Below are positions 24,467-33,366 of a DNA stretch of 64,000 nucleotides, piece by piece. This DNA comes from Terriglobales bacterium (GTDB lineage: Bacteria > Acidobacteriota > Terriglobia > Bryobacterales > Bryobacteraceae). Location: contig JAIXQP010000041.1 in the NCBI GenBank assembly GCA_027485675.1, forward strand, positions 186,001-250,000, given 5' to 3'. A program made the translations under genes and the position numbers. Below the pieces are notes generated by a model. That model made no database searches, was not told the origin of the DNA, and worked only from the letters and a program-made list of their open reading frames with translations. Position 1 is the stretch's first letter. Every line of letters starts with the position of its first letter.

Positions 24467-25231
24467 ATGTGGAAAGGCGACTACCTCTTCTTATTGCAGA
24501 ATCTGATCGTGAAGGATTTCAAGATCCGGTACCGCAATATGTCGCTTGGCGTGTTTTGGTCGCTGTTGAATCCGCTCGTGATGATGACCGCGCTGACCTT
24601 CGTCTTTACGGCGGTTTTCCCCAATAACCAGATTGAAAACTTTCCGATCTTTGTTCTCTGCGGGCTCGTACCCTTCAATTTTTTCACGGTGGCCTGGCAG
24701 AACGGGACGATCTCGGTGGCCAATAACGCCGGTCTGATCAAGCGGGTGCCGGTGCCCCGGGAGATCGTTCCCATTGCCACCGTGTTGTCCACCTGTGTTC
24801 ACTTGGGAATTCAGATTGCCCTGCTTTTGGCCCTGGTTGTGGTTTTCGGCCGGGGCGTGAACTGGAACTGGCTCTGGCTGCCAGTTGTTTGGGGTTTGGA
24901 GATCCTGTTCGTCTGCGGCATCACCCTGATGACGTCGGCGCTCGATGTTTACATCCGGGACGTCCGGTACGTGGTAGAGTCCGCTTGTACGCTGCTCTTC
25001 TGGATGGTTCCCGTGTTTTATGCCATCCATTCCGTGCCGCAGAGCTATGCCAATCTGTATCAGTTCAATCCGCTGGCGGCGCTGATTCTGGCCCTGCGCA
25101 CGATTCTGATTGATGGCGAGTCGCCTACCTCTACGCTGCTCTTAAAACTTACCTTTAGTTCCACGCTGATCTTTGCGCTTGGGCTGTTCGTATTCCACCG
25201 CCTGAAACGTCAGTTCTTCGACTATCTCTAA
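24467..25231 (+). CDS. ABC-2 type permease for polysaccharide/O-antigen export (Wzm-like)
   Basis: A 254-aa membrane protein with six predicted helices. The N terminus LLQNLIVKDFKIRYRNMSLG and SLLNPLVMMTALTFVFT are typical of Wzm/TagG/KpsM permeases. It is followed directly (TAA then ATG) by its ATPase. It would export a lipid-linked polysaccharide across the inner membrane. No glycosyltransferase lies adjacent, so the polymer is unknown. Confidence 0.92.
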   Translation: MWKGDYLFLLQNLIVKDFKIRYRNMSLGVFWSLLNPLVMMTALTFVFTAVFPNNQIENFPIFVLCGLVPFNFFTVAWQNGTISVANNAGLIKRVPVPREIVPIATVLSTCVHLGIQIALLLALVVVFGRGVNWNWLWLPVVWGLEILFVCGITLMTSALDVYIRDVRYVVESACTLLFWMVPVFYAIHSVPQSYANLYQFNPLAALILALRTILIDGESPTSTLLLKLTFSSTLIFALGLFVFHRLKRQFFDYL

Positions 25232-25966
25232 ATGAAGGTCATCGAGCTACAGAACGTAAACAAGACTTTCCACCGTTCCGGCGGGCAGAAACTGCTGCGC
25301 CACTACCTCGAAGATATTCTGGGCAGGACCGATCCGGAACGCTTTTTCGCGTTGAAGGACGTCAGCTTTTCGGTGCGGGACGGCGAGTCGGTGGCCGTGA
25401 TTGGCGCCAATGGCGCAGGAAAAAGCACCCTGCTGAGTTTGGTGACCGGGTTGGTGCCGCCCTCGACGGGGACAGTGAAAGTAGCTGGCCGCGCCGCGGC
25501 GCTGCTCGATCTCGGTTCGGGCTTTCATCCGGATCTTACCGGCCGCGAAAACATCATTCTGAACGCCTCGCTGCTTGGCTTTTCCCGGCGGCAGGCCCAC
25601 GATCTGTATGATTCGATTGTCGAGTTTTCCGAACTCGATGATTTCATCAAAGAGCCGCTGCGCACTTACTCGAACGGCATGATGCTGCGGCTGGCTTTCT
25701 CCGTCGCGGTGAACCTCGATCCCGAGATTCTGATTATCGACGAAGTGCTGGCCGTGGGCGATCAGAAGTTTCAGGCCAAGTGCACCGAAAAGATCTTCGA
25801 GATTCGGAATCAGGGCAAGACCATCCTTTGCGTTTCGCACGTCTCGCCCACGCTGCGCGAACTCTGTGACCGCGCTCTATGGCTGGACCACGGCCAACTG
25901 GTGATGGACGGGCCGATCCGCGAGGTCATCGAAGCCTACGAAGGCCGTCTGACGAGACAGGCGTAA
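25232..25966 (+). CDS. ABC transporter ATP-binding protein for polysaccharide export (Wzt-like)
   Basis: A 244-aa ATPase. Walker A is GANGAGKST, the signature loop reads YSNGM (TYSNGMMLRLAFS, as in Wzt/TagH rather than LSGGQ), Walker B is ILIIDEVLAVGD and the H-loop is VSHV. It ends at the nucleotide-binding domain without the C-terminal carbohydrate-binding domain found in Wzt proteins that recognise capped O-antigens. It therefore resembles the KpsT/TagH class. It pairs with the permease immediately upstream. Confidence 0.93.
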   Translation: MKVIELQNVNKTFHRSGGQKLLRHYLEDILGRTDPERFFALKDVSFSVRDGESVAVIGANGAGKSTLLSLVTGLVPPSTGTVKVAGRAAALLDLGSGFHPDLTGRENIILNASLLGFSRRQAHDLYDSIVEFSELDDFIKEPLRTYSNGMMLRLAFSVAVNLDPEILIIDEVLAVGDQKFQAKCTEKIFEIRNQGKTILCVSHVSPTLRELCDRALWLDHGQLVMDGPIREVIEAYEGRLTRQA

Positions 25967-25974
25967 ACTGGGGC

Positions 25975-27117
25975 ATGGCTCCTCTCACCGTTCTGAACGA
26001 AGAAGAGGCAATGCTGCAACGCTCGGTGCGCCAGTTCGCACGCGAGCAAATTGCCCCCCGGGTCCGCGCAATGGACGAAAGCGCCGCGCTCGACCCCAAG
26101 ATTCTGCAAGGCCTCTTTCAACTCGGACTCATGGGGATCGAGGTGCCGGAGGAGTACGGCGGCGCCGGCGGCACCTTTTTTCACTCCGTCCTCTGCGTTG
26201 AGGAGATCGCCGCCGTGGACCCCGCCGTGGCCGTGATTGTCGACGTGCAGAACACCCTGGTCATCAATGCATTGCTCCGCTACGGCACTGATCAACAGCA
26301 AGCCGCGTGGTTGCCCAAACTGAACGAATCCCTGGTCGGCGCCTACGCGCTTTCCGAGGCCGGCTCCGGCTCCGACGCCTTTGCGCTCACCACCACCGCG
26401 CGGGCCGAAGGCAGCAGCTATATTCTCGACGGCCGGAAGCTGTGGATCAGCAGCGCCCATGAGGCCGGCCTTTTCCTCGTCTTTGCCAACGTCAACCCCG
26501 CCGATGGCTACCGCGGCATCACCTGCTTCCTCGTGCCGCGCGAGAGCGACGGACTGCAGGTCGGCAAGAAGGAGGACAAGCTCGGAATTCGCGCCTCCTC
26601 GACAGCCGAAGTCTCGCTGACTGGTGTCCGCGTCCACCGGTCCGCCGTGGTCGGCGAGGTGGGAAAGGGATACAAGATCGCCATCGAGACCTTGAACGAA
26701 GGGCGGATCGCCATCGGCGGCCAACTCGTCGGCCTGGCGCGCGGCGCCTATCAGCACGCGCTGGCCTACGCCAAGCAGCGGCGGCAGTTCGGCAAGGCGA
26801 TCGCCGAGTTCCAGGGCGTGCAGTTCCAACTCGCCGAGATGGCCACCAAACTCGAAGGCGCCCGGCTGATGGTCTACAACGCGGCGCGCCTCCGCGAGGC
26901 CGGCCAGAACTTCGTAACGGAGGCCGCCATGGCGAAGCTCTACGCCTCCACGGTCGCCGAGGAGATCGCCTCGCAAGCCGTGGAGATCTTCGGCGGCATC
27001 GGGTTCACGAAAGACTCGCCCGTCGAAAAGTATTATCGTGATGTAAAGATAGGCCGGATCTACGAGGGCACCAGCAACATGCAGCGGATCACGATTGCCA
27101 AAGGGATTCTGTCGTAA
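25975..27117 (+). CDS. Acyl-CoA dehydrogenase (short/branched-chain type)
   Basis: A 380-aa flavoenzyme starting at the ATG 25975. The substrate/FAD motifs YALSEAGSGSDAFAL and W-I-S-S are present, with the C-terminal RIYEGTSNMQR (catalytic Glu about residue 364, the position used in short- and branched-chain enzymes). The product carries out alpha,beta-dehydrogenation of acyl-CoA, passing electrons to ETF. It starts 8 nt after the exporter ATPase but probably has an unrelated role. Confidence 0.93.
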   Translation: MAPLTVLNEEEAMLQRSVRQFAREQIAPRVRAMDESAALDPKILQGLFQLGLMGIEVPEEYGGAGGTFFHSVLCVEEIAAVDPAVAVIVDVQNTLVINALLRYGTDQQQAAWLPKLNESLVGAYALSEAGSGSDAFALTTTARAEGSSYILDGRKLWISSAHEAGLFLVFANVNPADGYRGITCFLVPRESDGLQVGKKEDKLGIRASSTAEVSLTGVRVHRSAVVGEVGKGYKIAIETLNEGRIAIGGQLVGLARGAYQHALAYAKQRRQFGKAIAEFQGVQFQLAEMATKLEGARLMVYNAARLREAGQNFVTEAAMAKLYASTVAEEIASQAVEIFGGIGFTKDSPVEKYYRDVKIGRIYEGTSNMQRITIAKGILS

Positions 27118-27157
27118 CGGAGCCGGCGCCCCAAGCGTCCGAACTAACGGAGAGCGT

Positions 27158-27952
27158 ATGCGCACGATTGCATTGATGTGGATGGCCCTGAGCCTGCCCC
27201 TGTTGGCCAGCAAGACCGAACCGACCAAGGACGAAATCGCCGGCATCATCGAAAAATTCGCCGCCAAAGAGTCCGAATTCTCGAAGGCGCGCGAGCTGTA
27301 CACCTACCGGCAGACCATCCGGATTCAGGAGTTTGAAGGAAGCGGCCAGGCGCGGGGACGCTTCGATCTCGTCTCCGACATCATCTTCTCGCCCGAAGGA
27401 AAACGCACCGAACGCGTCGTCCGGGCTCCTGCGCCGACCCTGGTTCTGGTTTCACTTTCGCCCGAAGACGAGCAGGACTTGCGGAGCGTGCAGCCGTTCG
27501 TGCTCACGACGAAGGATCTGCCGAAGTATCAGGTGGACTACCTCGGCAAAGAGAAACTGGACGAGATCGACTGCTACGTGTTTTCCGTGAAGCCGAAAAA
27601 GCTGGAGCCGGGCCAGCGCTACTTCCAGGGTCAGGTGTGGGTGGACGACCTCGATCTGCAGATCGTGAAGTCCTACGGACGCGCTACCGGCCTCCTTAAG
27701 AAAGGCAACGACCAGCAGTTCCCCAAGTTCGAGACGTGGCGCGAACAGATCGACGGCAAGTTCTGGTTCCCCGTGCTGACCAAGGCCGATGACACGCTGA
27801 TGTTTGAAACCGGCGCCGTCGGCCTGAAGATGCAGGTAAAGTACGAGGACTACAAGCAGTTCCGGTCCACGACGACGATCACGTTCGGCGATGCGGTGGA
27901 GACCCCGCCCCCCGCCAATACGCCCCCGGCGCCCAAACCGCCCAAGCCGTAA
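27158..27952 (+). CDS. Exported LolA/outer-membrane lipoprotein-sorting-like protein
   Basis: A 264-aa protein starting at the ATG 27158 with a short signal peptide (MRTIALMWMALSLPLLAS). It is beta-rich (YTYRQTIRIQEFEGSG, FDLVSDIIFSPEGKR, CYVFSVKPKKLEPGQRYFQG, GQVWVDDLDLQIVKSYG) in the manner of the LolA/LppX fold common in Acidobacteria. A proline-rich tail ends the protein. A periplasmic carrier role is inferred from fold only. Confidence 0.65.
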   Translation: MRTIALMWMALSLPLLASKTEPTKDEIAGIIEKFAAKESEFSKARELYTYRQTIRIQEFEGSGQARGRFDLVSDIIFSPEGKRTERVVRAPAPTLVLVSLSPEDEQDLRSVQPFVLTTKDLPKYQVDYLGKEKLDEIDCYVFSVKPKKLEPGQRYFQGQVWVDDLDLQIVKSYGRATGLLKKGNDQQFPKFETWREQIDGKFWFPVLTKADDTLMFETGAVGLKMQVKYEDYKQFRSTTTITFGDAVETPPPANTPPAPKPPKP

Positions 27953-28042
27953 CTTTCGCTGTTCAACGCGGCTTTGTCCGCATTCGGCCCCCGTGCGGTG
28001 CGCTTCGCCTGAGCCTGTGTTTTAATAAGAAATTACGCCTCT

Positions 28043-29083
28043 ATGTCCAGCACAGGTTTTCGCATCCGCCGCACGGTAAAGGCCATCAGCCGCCGCCTGC
28101 GAGAGTTGCGGATGATCGGCAAGGGCCTCTGGTCCACGGATCACATCGTGCAAGCGCACATCATTCCGATGCGCCGCTGCAACCTCTCATGCACCTATTG
28201 CAACGAGTACGACGATGTGTCGAAACCGGTGGACGTCACCGTCATGCTGGACCGGATCGACCATCTGGCCAAGCTGGGAACCACCCTGATCATGATCAGC
28301 GGCGGCGAACCGCTGCTGCATCCCGATCTCGATCTGCTCATCAACCGGATTCATCACCACGGCATCATCGCCGGGATGATCACCAACGGCTACAACCTCA
28401 CGGCGGCGCGCATTGAACGCCTGAATCAGGCGGGCCTCGATCATCTGCAGATCAGCATCGACAATGTCATGCCCGACGAGGTTTCAAAGAAAAGCCTCAA
28501 GGTCCTCGATAAAAAGCTGCAGCTCCTCCGCGACCACGCTCTCTTCCACGTCAACATCAATTCGGTGCTCGGTGGCGGCGTGAAGTTCCCCGAGGATGCG
28601 GTGAAGATCGGGCGCCGCGCGCTCGATCTCGGCTTCAGCGCCACGGTCGGCATCATTCATGATGGGCAGGGTCAGTTGAAGCCCCTCGGCGAAACTGAGA
28701 TGTCCGTGTATCGCGAGTTCAAGGTTCTCGCCAAGCGAAGCTTCGCTCGTTTCGCGAAATTCCAGGATCGCATCGCGCTCGGCCAACCCAGCCAGTGGCG
28801 CTGCCGCGCGGGCGCCCGCTACATGTACGTCTGCGAAGACGGCTTGGTGCACTACTGCTCGCAGCAGCGTGGTTATCCCGGAGTGCCGCTGCTTGGCTAT
28901 ACCAAGAACGACATGCGCCGCGAGTTCCTCACCGAGAAGGGCTGTGCGCCTTACTGCACCGTCTCCTGCGTGCACATGACGTCGCTCATCGACTTCTGGC
29001 GGGCTCCGCAGACCTTGGCGCAAAAGGCCGTCACGAAGCCCGAAAAGACCGAGCTCGTCAATATCCAAAGCCACCGCGGTTAA
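28043..29083 (+). CDS. Radical SAM protein with a C-terminal Cys-rich (SPASM-like) region
   Basis: A 346-aa protein. The [4Fe-4S]/SAM motif CxxxCxxC is CNLSCTYC (C46, C50, C53), followed by the GGEP motif in MISGGEPLL. The C-terminal part carries at least five further cysteines (CRAGARYMYVCEDG, HYCSQQ, GCAPYCTVSCVHM), as in SPASM/twitch auxiliary clusters. A basic N-terminal extension precedes the barrel. No peptide precursor gene is evident beside it, so the substrate is unknown. It converges on the PEP-CTERM gene with a 4-nt overlap. Confidence 0.88.
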   Translation: MSSTGFRIRRTVKAISRRLRELRMIGKGLWSTDHIVQAHIIPMRRCNLSCTYCNEYDDVSKPVDVTVMLDRIDHLAKLGTTLIMISGGEPLLHPDLDLLINRIHHHGIIAGMITNGYNLTAARIERLNQAGLDHLQISIDNVMPDEVSKKSLKVLDKKLQLLRDHALFHVNINSVLGGGVKFPEDAVKIGRRALDLGFSATVGIIHDGQGQLKPLGETEMSVYREFKVLAKRSFARFAKFQDRIALGQPSQWRCRAGARYMYVCEDGLVHYCSQQRGYPGVPLLGYTKNDMRREFLTEKGCAPYCTVSCVHMTSLIDFWRAPQTLAQKAVTKPEKTELVNIQSHRG

Positions 29084-29928
29084 GCGCGGCGGCGAATCAC
29101 TCCTCCGGCGATTAACCCGATCCCGATCAGGGCCAGCGTCGACGGTTCGGGGATTTCGCTGTAGCTCCAGCTCACGATGTCGTGATTCTCCCAGGCGCCG
29201 CCCGTGGACGAGGTGAAGCCGATGAACGCATTCCGGCCATTCTGCAGGTTCAGCAGGTCGGCCAGGTTGATGTTCGCGGCCAGGATCGGCGTGTTCATAT
29301 CCGTCAAAAACACCTGCAGCAGACCCGGCGTGTAGCTGATCCGCGCGTTGTACACGTTGCCATTCGAAAGGTCGTCCGCCACGGTCGTAATCCCCAGATT
29401 CGGGTTGGTGAACGTGCCGTCGAACTCCGTCCCCGCGCAGTGCTCGGGCCGGTTCATCAGCGTTCCCAGGCTTTGGATCGCCACGTGGTTGCCGTTGGGT
29501 TCACAGTAGCTGGGTTTGTTCGCCCACGTATCGAACTCCACGGCCAGGCTGTTTCGGATGTTGTAGTAGCCGACGCCGCTGGCAAAGAGTCCCAATTCGT
29601 TAATGCCTTGTGCCTGCACTACGAAGGCGAAGCCGTCCGCGCCGTCATTCACAACGCCCGGCTCCCAGTCCGGCTTGTAGCCGCCGCGCTCCGAGAGGCG
29701 AAAGCTGAAGTCGGTCGTGAATCCGTTCTGGACGCCCACGCTGAGCGTGTACCAGGCGGCCCCGTTCTGGTTCTCGAGGGCCGGGGTGAGCCGCAGCAGG
29801 TTCGCGGTAAGCGTGGCGTCGCCCAGCAGGTTCAAGTTCGCCCCCGAACTGAAGTTAGCAAAGGTGAAGGAAGTCGCGAATAAACCGCTGGCGGCCAGGG
29901 ACAGGATTGCAGTAAGTCGAAGTAACAT
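29080..29928 (-). CDS. PEP-CTERM sorted protein with an L-type lectin-like domain
   Basis: A 282-aa exported protein. It has a signal peptide (about 1-18), a beta-sandwich domain resembling bacterial/legume L-type lectins (FTTDFSFRLS, DGADGFAFVVQ, SLAVEFDTW, then a glycine-rich ending) and a C-terminal PEP-CTERM tripartite tail (IPEPSTLALIGIGLIAGG then RRRA). The tail is the exosortase sorting signal, so the protein is probably processed at the cell surface by an exosortase encoded elsewhere. A strong GGAGG ribosome site precedes the ATG. Confidence 0.9.
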   Translation of the reverse strand: MLLRLTAILSLAASGLFATSFTFANFSSGANLNLLGDATLTANLLRLTPALENQNGAAWYTLSVGVQNGFTTDFSFRLSERGGYKPDWEPGVVNDGADGFAFVVQAQGINELGLFASGVGYYNIRNSLAVEFDTWANKPSYCEPNGNHVAIQSLGTLMNRPEHCAGTEFDGTFTNPNLGITTVADDLSNGNVYNARISYTPGLLQVFLTDMNTPILAANINLADLLNLQNGRNAFIGFTSSTGGAWENHDIVSWSYSEIPEPSTLALIGIGLIAGGVIRRRA

Positions 29929-30016
29929 GGTGCCTCCTTAGCGATTTAGCCATGCGGCGCTGTTCGCTGAATGAGACAAATCGGCCTTTCGTACCTGACC
30001 CCCCGAGAAATTCGTA

Positions 30017-30841
30017 CTAGAACTCGAAGAACACCCTCCCGATCACCCCCGCTCTCGTAAACGCTCCAAACTTCGTCTGCTGGTCAAAGGCGACGAAGAC
30101 GCCGTAGTGCCGGTTCAACCATTTGCGCAGAAAAATCTGCGTCGAAACGCTGTTCAGGTTCACCTCAAGCGGCGTCTGCGCGATGTACATGTACACCTCC
30201 TTACCGCCGCCCACCACGGTGCCCACCCAGTATTTCCCCTCCTGGCCATACTGCACCGCCAGGCTGGCCGAGTTGCCGATCTTGTTACCCGGCTGATTGC
30301 GGTTGATGAAGTAGTTCCCTTCAATAATCATGCGCTTCGGGTAGTAGAGAAAGCCGGTGCTGTAAATCTGCCCCTTCACGGGTCCTTGAAAATCGAACTG
30401 CGAAAACCCTGCCGTCAGCAGCAGCCGCCGATCGAGAACCGGCAGCTTGTAGAACCCGCGCACGTCGAACCGGCGGCTGGCGAAGAGCGATACGCCGCTG
30501 CGTTCCGGTGCGTAGCTCACGCCCTGCGTCGTGTAGAAGTTCTTCGACCAGTTGGCGAAACTGAAGAAGCTGAACGATTGCTGCGTCACGCCCGGCCGGG
30601 TCTGCGAGTTGAACTGAAACACCGGGGTGAACCGGGGAATCTTGCGTACCCACACCGTGGCATCGGCCCCGCGCCAGTATCCGTAGCCATTCGAAACCGC
30701 GTTGTGATAGGTGCCTACCTCGAGCAGGATGGGCAGTGGGCTCTCATAGCCGGGCCGCTCGAACGTCGCCGGCGTGCCCGCGGTTTGCTCGGCCCAGGCT
30801 CCGGGAATCAAACTCAAAAGAAGTACAATGCGCAGTTTCAT
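30017..30841 (-). CDS. YaiO-family outer-membrane beta-barrel protein
   Basis: A 274-aa protein starting at ATG 30841, with a signal peptide (MKLRIVLLLSLIPGAWA) and alternating aromatic beta strands ending in VIGRVFFEF, a C-terminal Phe typical of outer-membrane barrels. The pattern (RFTPVFQFNSQTR, NFYTTQGVSYAPER, LAVQYGQEGKYW) matches YaiO. YaiO is encoded near the GT2 protein YaiP in Escherichia coli, and here a GT2 gene lies two genes upstream. It begins 5 nt after the bactofilin-like gene. Inferred role: outer-membrane export or display of an exopolysaccharide. Confidence 0.78.
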   Translation of the reverse strand: MKLRIVLLLSLIPGAWAEQTAGTPATFERPGYESPLPILLEVGTYHNAVSNGYGYWRGADATVWVRKIPRFTPVFQFNSQTRPGVTQQSFSFFSFANWSKNFYTTQGVSYAPERSGVSLFASRRFDVRGFYKLPVLDRRLLLTAGFSQFDFQGPVKGQIYSTGFLYYPKRMIIEGNYFINRNQPGNKIGNSASLAVQYGQEGKYWVGTVVGGGKEVYMYIAQTPLEVNLNSVSTQIFLRKWLNRHYGVFVAFDQQTKFGAFTRAGVIGRVFFEF

Positions 30842-30846
30842 GGAGA

Positions 30847-31983
30847 TCACGCTCTCGCCCTGTTCGGTTGCAGCCACGCCATTGGTGTCGATACGGCGAC
30901 CACCCGGTTCGCCGACGATACCTTGCCGTTAATCACGACGTTGCTTTCGAGGGTCAGCACCCGCGTCGCATGCGCCGCCACGGGCAGCTTCTCCCGGAGT
31001 CCCCGCACCCCGAAGGAAAGACGCATCTCCCCTCCCGCCCGCAGCAGCGCTTGGAAGTAGACATCCGGCTTCAATACCAGATTGCCGTCCGCCACCAGAT
31101 TGCCCTTCACCACCGATGCCGCCCCCACCGTAATGTTCCCGTGCGCCTTCACATCCCCTTCGAGTAAGCTCTCTTTCCCGCACGAAAAATGGCCGTGCAC
31201 GACGAGGGGCGCCCGCAAATGCAACGGCGCGGTCACGTCCAGATTGCCCTCGTAGAGGTAGGTCCCGCCCCCCATCGAAAACAGCTTCGCCGGGTCAAAC
31301 CCGTCGCCCGCTCGCGGCGTCTCTCCGGCGCCGTGCGGAATCTGCACCAGCGACCGCCGGTCCGCCGAAAGCGCAATCGACTCGTCGTTCCGCCCCTCCG
31401 TCACAATCTCCGGCGCGAAGAGCGATTGGGCATAGGCGCCGGGCAGAAACTCAATCGCCGTGCGCGAAGTGGCCCGCGAATGGATCGCCGTATCGGCACC
31501 AATCGTCAACTTGCCCGCCGCATCCGCCCATCGCCGCACGGTGACGCCCTCGCCCAACTGCAGCGGGCCGTCAGCGGCAATCGCCTGCAGCGCCGTCCCC
31601 TCGCCAATCTGGCCGTCCCCTTTGACCATCAGTTCCTTCCGGAAGTCGCAGTTTGGTCCGCAGGCAAAGGCGCCCTCGGTTACCAGCACCTCTTTCTCCA
31701 CGCGGCCGCCCGGATATTGCACGGACGGGGCAACAAAGATCCGCTCCTGGCCATGGTCATAAACCCGCAGCCCGGCCGTCGAATTCGTAGCCGCCGGCAA
31801 AGTGGCCAGCCAATGCTTCAGCTTCTGGCGGAACGACTGGCCGAAATAGTCCTCCTGCCGCACGTAGCCCATATCCAGCTCCGTCGACTGCTTCCCGCGA
31901 ATGGTCAGCCACGCCCGGTGCGCCAGAGCGAAGTGGAGATAAAAGATCACCAGGAAGACCGCGGAGAAAATCGCAAAGGCCAT
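30847..31983 (-). CDS. Membrane-anchored bactofilin-like (polymer-forming) protein
   Basis: A 378-aa protein with an N-terminal membrane helix (residues 3-22), a linker, and two regions of right-handed beta-helix character rich in Gly/Val repeats (about 105-170, and from about 240: HGNITVGAASVVKGNLVADGNLVLKPDV). The second region resembles the bactofilin/polymer-forming cytoskeletal domain. It sits between a GT2 synthase and a YaiO-like barrel, so it may scaffold the polysaccharide machinery. Its start is 3 nt after the GT2 stop. Confidence 0.7.
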   Translation of the reverse strand: MAFAIFSAVFLVIFYLHFALAHRAWLTIRGKQSTELDMGYVRQEDYFGQSFRQKLKHWLATLPAATNSTAGLRVYDHGQERIFVAPSVQYPGGRVEKEVLVTEGAFACGPNCDFRKELMVKGDGQIGEGTALQAIAADGPLQLGEGVTVRRWADAAGKLTIGADTAIHSRATSRTAIEFLPGAYAQSLFAPEIVTEGRNDESIALSADRRSLVQIPHGAGETPRAGDGFDPAKLFSMGGGTYLYEGNLDVTAPLHLRAPLVVHGHFSCGKESLLEGDVKAHGNITVGAASVVKGNLVADGNLVLKPDVYFQALLRAGGEMRLSFGVRGLREKLPVAAHATRVLTLESNVVINGKVSSANRVVAVSTPMAWLQPNRARA

Positions 31984-31986
31984 GGA

Positions 31987-33366
31987 TCAATCCCCCATCC
32001 CTTCGTTGCTGGCGTGGTAAAGCCCCGCCACCGACTGCCGGGCCGCTCCCGCCGGCTGCGCCCCGGCGAAGCTCTGCCCCTTACTGTCGAGGCGAGTCCG
32101 GTGGGTCTTGTACCAGCCATCGCCCCCGCTACCCCAGAAGCGGTTCCAGTAGAATTTCCGCAGCGCGTTACAGATCGCCCCGGTGTTCGCGAAAAAGTTC
32201 AATATGCTCAAGGGAATCAGCAACGCCCGCAGCCGCGTCCCGTCGAGCAGCGTCGCCACGCCGATTTCGAGAAACGTGGCTTGATTCGAAAACAGCAGGT
32301 AACCGATGATCAGCATCGCCACCGGCAGCACCGGAATTGCATGGGCTTGGGGAATGAAGAACAGCAAGAGCGACGCGATCCAGCCGATGACAATGACGGG
32401 CGCCGTCAGATACATCGCCAGCAGAAAGATGGCGTCCACCTTCTCCCGGCCGCTCAGGAAGCGGGCCTCCAGCAGGTCCGGCCAATAGTTATGCAGGCAC
32501 TCCGTATGCCCGGTCACCCACCGGCTCAACTGCCGGCGGCGCACACCCCAATCCTGGGGCACCTCTTCGTAGCACTCGGCCCGGTTCACATAGGCCGTCC
32601 GCCAGCCGTTCAGCAGCAGGGCGAAGGTCAGGTCCGTGTCCTCGGTCAAGGACTCCGGGTTCCATCCGCCCACAGCCCGCAGCGCCGCAGCGCGTACGCC
32701 GCCCACGGTCCCACCGAACTGCGCCGTGAAGCCCAGGTTAAACCGCGCCTGCTGCACGGACTGGTAGCCGGCGGAACGCTCGAGCGAAAGCAGGCCGGAA
32801 AGCAGACTGTCGCCGATGTTGTGCGGCACCACGCGGCCCATCACGGCGCCGATCTCCGGGTCCACAAAGGGCGCCGTCAGCATCTTCAGCACCGCGCGGC
32901 CGGGCACGTAGTCGGCATCGAACATGAGATAGATCTCGCCCGTCGCCAACTCGGTCGCCTCCACGAGCGCCGCCGGCTTTCCGCCCGCGCCCTTGGTCCG
33001 ATGGTATGGCTTGATGAAGGGATACCGCGCCGCGAACTCATCGACAATGGCGCGGGTGCCGTCGGTCGAACGGTCGTTCACCGGGATCACTTCAAGCAGT
33101 TCCCAATCGTAGTCGCAATCCACCAGCGCCTGCAGAATATCGCGGGCTACCTTCTCTTCGTTATGCATCGGGATGAACACCGTCACCCGCGGCACGACGA
33201 AGCCGACGAGCTCGTTCGACTCCTGCGGGTGTTCAAGGCGCATCCGCGAGAAGCCGAGATGGTAGTGCCGCGCCGCATAGGCGCCCAGCACCAGCATGCA
33301 CAGCACGATCATCGCCCACGAAATCGCGACTAGAGTTGTGACTGCCAAGAACTGCGAACCCCCCAT
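31987..33366 (-). CDS. Processive glycosyltransferase family 2 (PgaC/YaiP-like exopolysaccharide synthase)
   Basis: A 459-aa integral membrane GT2. One helix precedes the catalytic domain (VTVFIPMHNEE, ND in VIPVNDRSTDG, DAD in MFDADYVPG, TED in SLTEDTDL, and the processive QxxRW as RRRQLSRWVTG). Three or four helices follow (about 305-410). These motifs define processive synthases such as PgaC, hyaluronan synthase and YaiP. The sugar is not predictable. It overlaps the upstream membrane-protein gene by 37 nt, so the true start may be the internal Met at 33312. Confidence 0.88.
   Translation of the reverse strand: MGGSQFLAVTTLVAISWAMIVLCMLVLGAYAARHYHLGFSRMRLEHPQESNELVGFVVPRVTVFIPMHNEEKVARDILQALVDCDYDWELLEVIPVNDRSTDGTRAIVDEFAARYPFIKPYHRTKGAGGKPAALVEATELATGEIYLMFDADYVPGRAVLKMLTAPFVDPEIGAVMGRVVPHNIGDSLLSGLLSLERSAGYQSVQQARFNLGFTAQFGGTVGGVRAAALRAVGGWNPESLTEDTDLTFALLLNGWRTAYVNRAECYEEVPQDWGVRRRQLSRWVTGHTECLHNYWPDLLEARFLSGREKVDAIFLLAMYLTAPVIVIGWIASLLLFFIPQAHAIPVLPVAMLIIGYLLFSNQATFLEIGVATLLDGTRLRALLIPLSILNFFANTGAICNALRKFYWNRFWGSGGDGWYKTHRTRLDSKGQSFAGAQPAGAARQSVAGLYHASNEGMGD

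Noticed and set aside
29988-30017. Direct repeat TTCGTAC flanking CTGACCCCCC, similar to REP-associated elements
   Set aside because: Two 7-bp copies and a short C-run are not enough for a mobile element, and no transposase is near.
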